From Rostratula benghalensis (taxonomy: Eukaryota > Chordata > Aves > Charadriiformes > Rostratulidae): 64,000 nucleotides of DNA. Shown in pieces: positions 58,636 through 64,000 of the stretch (its first letter is position 1; each line of letters opens with the position of its first letter). Where the stretch lies: positions 473,819-537,818 of the forward strand of contig VXAI01000178.1 in the NCBI GenBank assembly GCA_013399305.1, written 5' to 3'. The notes under the pieces are model-generated. The model made no database searches and had not been told where the DNA came from. It worked only from the letters and a program-made list of their open reading frames with translations. Both the position numbers and the translations under genes were made by a program.

Positions 58636-58939
58636 TGGGGGTTGGTCCCTTCTCCCTGATAAGAAGCAATAGAACAAGAGGGAAATGGCCTCAAGTTGTG
58701 CTAGGGGAGGTTTAGGGTGGATATTAGGAAAAAATTCCTCACTGATAGGGTTAATAAGCACTGGAACAGGCTGTCCAGGGAAGTGGTGGAGTCACCATCC
58801 CTGGAGGAATTTAAAAGCCGGGCAGACGTGATGCTGAGGGACATGGGTAAGTGGTGGCTTTGGCAGTGTTATGTTAACAGTTGGGCTTTATGGCTTTACA
58901 GTCCCTTCTAACCAAAACGATTCTGCGATTCTATGATCT
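58636..58939 (+). repeat. CR1 LINE, ~300 bp with ORF2 remnant
   Basis: GGTCCCTTCTCCCTGATAAG, AAATGGCCTCAAGTTGTGCT, AGGGGAGGTTTAGGGTGGAT, TATTAGGAAAAAATTCCTCA, CCAGGGAAGTGGTGGAGTCA and GAGGGACATGGGTAAGTGGT, then a tail GATTCTGCGATTCTATGATC. The frame at 58717-58911 still reads [20 protein letters not shown] and [19 protein letters not shown], the end of ORF2. Same type as 51546 (minus) and 37601. Confidence 0.96.
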
Positions 58940-61900
58940 TCTCTAACCACCACTTCCATCTGATCTGGTCACTCTTGGCCCCCTTACACTTCATGGAGAT
59001 ATAATTAACACTTTGAAAAGAGTTTAACTTGCAGAACACCACACATTAAAGGAGATGTTCCAAAGAGATCAGCCGAATCATCCCCAAAAGTGCCCATTTC
59101 TCTCTTTTGACTAGAAAAAGAGGCTCAGAAGGCTATTTTAGATGCAGATATGTACAATACAGACATACATCTCTCTTTAATCTGCTAAATCCCACTATAT
59201 CAAATAGTACAATAGCTATAACATCAGAAAACTAAATGGTGTCAAGTTGTTTGTATAACTTCAAGACAAGGAGTGCTGTAAGGGGGGGCTTTGAAAAATC
59301 AATACAGATGTTTGCAGGTGGTTCCTCCTGTATTGCACACAGCATGGCAAAAATTGCATGTCCCCTCTAAAAATATGGAAAGCAGCAGATGGAAATGGGC
59401 ACAGAAAACAAGAAGAAGCCTCAAGATATTAAATTCAATATAATACCAAGACTGTGAAAACATGTACATAAACCAAATAATCTTAGGTTGTTTCCTGATT
59501 TTATATGACATTGATCATAACTGAACACCTCTAAAAATTAAATCAATTAATGTTACCTCAGGAGAATGGGAATGGTGACACAACTGGATATGTAAAAAGA
59601 CTCTTTTAAGAAGAACAGCATATTCTTCTATATTTTCCACCTGAGCCAGGGTTTAAAGAGAAAATATGTATTACTTTTGGTCTGGAGAACACACAGTACT
59701 TTACAAAACTTTGGCTTAATCTTTAGCTCCTCTAAGTCAGCATTGCTCCCTTCATAACAAGTGCTTGTAAGGCTAATTGACACCAGCTGAAAATCCATTC
59801 CTTTGGGCAAAACTCCTCTGAGATTCATTTTGCCTTTGTAATTCAAAACCAATCAGGTTAGAATACGATGTGGATTTTTCCACAGAAAACACTGTTTTTT
59901 GGTAAAACCCCACGCAGCAAAAAAAATGAAAGCTTTTGGCTGAAGACTGAAAATACACATTTGGAAAATGTGTAGCAGTTTCTTATTGGACTGTAATAGC
60001 AATATTTTCTGTACCCACTCACTTCCCTGGACAGCAAATACCTTGTAGTCTCACCTCCCTGAGAACATAATGAGACTACTTGGCACTGCAGCATCATGGG
60101 AGATGTAGTCTAAGTGAAACATTTGGCCAGGACCAGAGAAGGGGGACTTGAGGTACCAAAAAACCACAATTCCCACAGGATTCTACTGTGCTTTGTCCCT
60201 GGGAACATTTGTGGTCTTTAGCTATTTCCTTTTACTGCGAATATTGAAATATGCCATGGAAAGCAAACAGTCTTTGCAAGAATGAAAAAGTTCTTTTGCC
60301 AAGAATCTTAATATTCTATCAGAAAGCAGCCTGAGTGGAAACATTTCAACCAACCAAGGTCCACACAGGCTTTTTGAAGAAGATACTGAAGAAAACGTTG
60401 CTTAGCTGATGAATAGTACTGAGTGTCTTCCAAACAAATAACCATGGTTAAAGATACTGTGACAGAGCATGCCTCTACTTCATGTAGCATACCCTTGAAC
60501 CAATAAGTAGATAAATAAATTGATTAATTGAATTAATTGATTAATTTCCACTTCTCGTAACAGTCAACTAACTTGATTAAGAGTGACCACACTTTATCCA
60601 GGGCCTCTCTGGTTGCTTTTCAGTCTGGCAGCGACACAATTCTCGGTGAACAGCAGCACAGAAAGTAGTCAATAAGGATGGGCCGTATCATTCCAGAACT
60701 CTTCGAAGGCTTGCTGAACAGAGATGGACTGTGGCCATGAAGTTATAAAACATAAAATGATTTCTTCCAGGAAACATCCCAAGATAGAACAAACTGATCA
60801 GTCAGCACTTTCGCTATATCTGAGGAAGAACAATTTGCTCTTTCCCAGTTTGCCTTTGACATTCGCAGAATTTATAAAGAGGTGACAAACTTCAGGATAG
60901 GAGATGAGGTCATGAATAGCCTGTAAAGCCCTCTCATGCTGTTGTATCAGAAACACTAACATTCAGGAATTCAACTTCTTGGAGATGCCCAGCACCCGCC
61001 TCCTGTTGGTATCAAAAGATCTCCAGTCATCGAGGCTCTGACAGCAGCATCCCACCGGTGCCCCTGGTTGTCAGGATATCTCTCCCTCTCCCATGCCCAA
61101 CTGGGTAATTGTCCTCTGACCTCCCATTTCCTCAATCAGAGAAGAAGACGTCAGATTTTTGGGTGGGGAAGGGAGTTGATGTCAAGCAAACCTAATCTGC
61201 AGTATAAACCTTGCTTCGTGGGTTCAAAGAGCATGTCAGGGAGTGTTTGGGACGCAGTGATAGCTCCAGGACAGGCTCAGATGGGACTGGTATGCTGCTT
61301 ACAGAGGTAAATCACATCCTGGCCTCGGCAGTGCCTGCCACCATTACATGATAGGAAATGGATTTTCTGCTGGCATTTGTAACCCAAGCCTTTTCCATTT
61401 GAATCCCTTGATGACAAATATATTTCTAGACTTCCCAATTGTGCCTGTCAGCTCTATTTGGTATATTTCTAAAGTGTGTCTGAACAGTGGGATCATTATT
61501 CCACTTTTACTTATTGCTAGGAAACATTTTCTCTGCAGGACAAGGCAACTTTTGGTTCTCCCTTTCCATATAGATAAACCACACGCGCTGGCTACATTTA
61601 GGAGGGATCGGATACACAGAACATAAGTTCCCAATTTGAGGCCAGAAATGCAAGACCTCAGTTTCTTGTACATTAAATGTGGGAAAATCCTTCTTGCTGG
61701 GATGTGTTGTGAGCCTAAGGACCTTCTGTAAGGAAAGGTGAATTCCTACTAACAATGGAGTACACAAGGGACCAATAGGACTCCCTGGAAATGGAAAGGT
61801 GAATGCCTGGAAGGATACAGGACATTTTGTCTTGTGTATTCTAGTGCTGCTGAGAGGCAGTCTGGGGTTTGTTCATGAGTAAATTAGAACATTGAAGAGG

Positions 61901-62796
61901 AAAACAATAAATCAGTCTAAATTAGCATAAGTTAATGTAGGCTGTAAGTTAAGAAAAGCTTATTAATAAGAGTGAGTTTCTGGAAGAGCTTCCTCTCACA
62001 GTAATAAGGGAAAACAAGCTAAATAGGAGAAGAGTGGATGATGCTGTGTTGCATTAACAGAGGTGCAACAACTTCTATTTTAATTCTGTGGTCCTGTCAG
62101 GAGAACCCTCAGCCCACCTTTATCTGACCACTTCAGAGGGCAAGGTAAGTATCATAATTAGATGCAACTGGTGAAATATAAGAGCAACCAAAACTCAGCA
62201 CATTAATAAAAAAGAAAGAACCCACTGGCTCTGACCACAGACCTGCCTTGTCACATGGAATCGCCTGGAGATTTCTGTTGGTGAAGCCAATGATTCTACT
62301 GCCCCACCTTCCCCCCAACTATTGTGCATGGTTTCCCTTTCCTGTCGCATCCTCTCAGTGGGATACATGAATTTGTCTTGTTCTGCTAACAAAAGTCTGT
62401 CTGGAAAAACCAGCATTTATTACAAGGACACAATTAAAGAAAAGTATTACCTGTTTACCTGGAATAAACCAGTTTAGTCCCCCTAACACCAGAAAAACTT
62501 CAGCCCAGGAACAAACTCCTGAAATCCTTCTTCAGACTAACTCTTTGGGAAACTTCTCTTTCTCCATGCTGGAGATTGATTTGGACATCCGTCTCTGTTC
62601 CATGTTAGTCTGGCAGTAAAAGAAACCTCAAACGGCTGCTTTGTTTTCCATCCGTGAGTCTTTTCTGATTGGCCACCAGCCCATTATATCTGCAATGCTG
62701 TCAAGGATTGGCAATCCTGATTCTAGAAACTGGTCTTGGGTTTGTTTAGTTTTAGGAAGGTGGGGTGAAGCATGCACAGAGGAGAATAGTAAATTC
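58940..62796. other. Unique non-coding DNA, no gene seen
   Basis: Nearly four kilobases with no convincing repeat. Small features: an ATTGATTAATTGAATTAATT AT tract at 60518-60545, and GGAAAGGTGAATTCCT / GGAAAGGTGAATGCCT at about 61732 and 61794. Open frames up to 109 codons (61344-61673, minus) lack domains. Confidence 0.65.
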
Positions 62797-62887
62797 TTTG
62801 GGTTGGGTTTTTTTGGGGCTTTGGGGTTTTTTTGTTGTTGTTGTTGTTTGTTTGTTTGTTTTTGTTTTGTTTTTATTTGGTTTTTTG
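62797..62887. repeat. T/G-rich simple repeat, (TTG)n and (TTTG)n
   Basis: Runs of T7 and GGGG pass into five TTG units, then four TTTG units and TTTTG units. The reading frame through it produces strings of Cys and Phe only. Confidence 0.95.
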
Positions 62888-64000
62888 ATTGATAATATGG
62901 GAAAAATCTAAACCAACCTCAAAATGGAATTTGCCCGAGGTGGGGACACTAAACATTGTCTTCTGGTAGAAGAGCTCTGAGCTCACATTACAGATAGCAG
63001 GTGGTGAGGGATCCTGTGGTGCTTCTTCACACTCATCCAAACTTAACTCCAGTCAGTCAGAGGCCCTTTTAAACAAAATGGTGAAATGAGTTGGGTCTGG
63101 TAATTTTGCAGAGAAGACTAGAGGTGCTTTACTGGTACCTCACTCAGCATCCCACAGAGATTCATGGATCAGGCTCCGTGCCTTGTGTTAATCAAATCAG
63201 TTGGACTCAATGACCACAAGAGACTGAAAAGGGTGTCTGGAGGTGGGGGAATTATATGCCATTATGAACTATACCAAGCGATTTAATCTTACAATTCCCA
63301 GCTGCATTTATCAAGTTTCATTAAAAAAAAAAAAAAAAAAAAAAAAAAGACTTCTGCCCACTCTGTAACTATTAGGGAATTTTTCCAAAACACTTAAATC
63401 TTCTTATTTCTGACCTGAAATTTGTTATGGTCTATGAATTTCTTTGTATTCTTGTACTGCCATCATCCTTTAGTACACACAGCTTTCTGTCTTCCTAATA
63501 TTTACATACTTCAGGTGCTTCTAGACTAAGCAAAAATAGTTTCCTCATTTGTAGAGGCTCTTAAGTTCCCTGATCAGCCCTCTAGCCTTTATTGCATTCG
63601 TTGCACTCAGAATGGAATCTTTTTGAATAGACACCATCAGAATTACATGTGTTACTTTAAGGAATCAGAATTTGGTATGATTTTATCTCTGCCTGGCACA
63701 TTGCTCTTAAATGTACCCTGTGTGTTGTGTCTCCCAGCCTTATAAATGAGTTTTTCTTTTTCTTGACTGTATTAATTACAGAACATTCATTCTGCAACCA
63801 CCAACTACATCCATATTCTTAACCTCCTTGTGCATTTTCAATGACTGAGCTACAGCCCTGCTGCAGAGCAATTCAATCTGATGATAGAAAAGTGAATTCA
63901 CCAGCTTTCAATTTTCACCAGTGCTTCCCATCCAGTTTTAAACCAACCCTTTTTAACATACGTCACAAAAAGCTCACAAGTTGGTTGCTTCTTCTTATAT
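62888..64000. other. Unique non-coding DNA with A26
   Basis: An uninterrupted A26 tract lies at 63323-63348, the longest homopolymer of the window. No gene or transposon recognised in the rest. Confidence 0.65.

Noticed and set aside
62641..62892. Frame with a run of cysteines and phenylalanines
   Set aside because: Product of the TTG/TTTG simple repeat.
63195..63235. GTTGGACTCAATGACC, similar to a CR1 3' block
   Set aside because: The blocks that should follow (CCTTCCAACC, ATTCTATG) are missing.
1..64000. CRISPR arrays, tRNA or rRNA genes, bacterial-type operons, endogenous viral genes
   Set aside because: No regularly spaced identical repeats, no cloverleaf-like segments noticed, and no retroviral or other viral protein motifs recognised in any frame.

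Overview
This 64 kb window looks like non-coding nuclear DNA from a bird. The main evidence is some eighteen fragments of CR1, the dominant retrotransposon of bird genomes, recognised by their ATTCTATG-type 3' ends and by decayed pieces of the reverse-transcriptase C-terminus. Further support comes from the AT-rich, CpG-poor composition, the low repeat load (roughly 6% recognisable CR1 by eye), the absence of L1/Alu-type repeats, and two assembly gaps. I cannot name the species or the chromosome.

No host protein-coding gene, exon, tRNA, rRNA, CRISPR array or intact virus could be supported. The open frames are short, lack recognisable domains, lie in AT-rich or low-complexity DNA, or are remnants of CR1 ORF2. 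The window is best read as intergenic DNA or the inside of a very long intron.

Layout. 1-8 kb: mostly unique DNA with two short CR1 tails (one of an ancient type) and an A/C-rich tract. 8-12 kb: an AAAAC microsatellite, a probable MIR-type SINE at 8.5 kb, a ~570 bp CR1 at 9.5-10.1 kb and a facing pair of CR1 tails at 11.3-11.7 kb. 12-24 kb: a repeat-poor block with a 30 bp gap at 18.3 kb. 24-28 kb: a 42 bp tandem duplication and a decayed ~50 bp-period tandem array. 29.6-31.4 kb: a stretch richer in CpG and GC than its surroundings, the best candidate for regulatory DNA. 32-38 kb: an AT-rich tract and several CR1 copies, including one (34.7-35.1 kb) with about 100 codons of ORF2 still open. 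38-44 kb: unique DNA with two short perfect inverted repeats. 44-47 kb: the densest repeat cluster, including a locally duplicated purine-rich module. 48-59 kb: five more CR1 fragments, a 136 bp gap, long T tracts and small tandem duplications. 59-64 kb: unique DNA ending with T/G- and A-rich tracts.

There is no operon-like or gene-cluster logic. The history visible here is successive CR1 waves (at least four 3'-end types by eye), microsatellite growth and small local duplications. I did not find a convincing new biological system; the most unusual items are the duplicated module at 46 kb, the decayed minisatellite at 27.3 kb and the CpG cluster at 30.1 kb.
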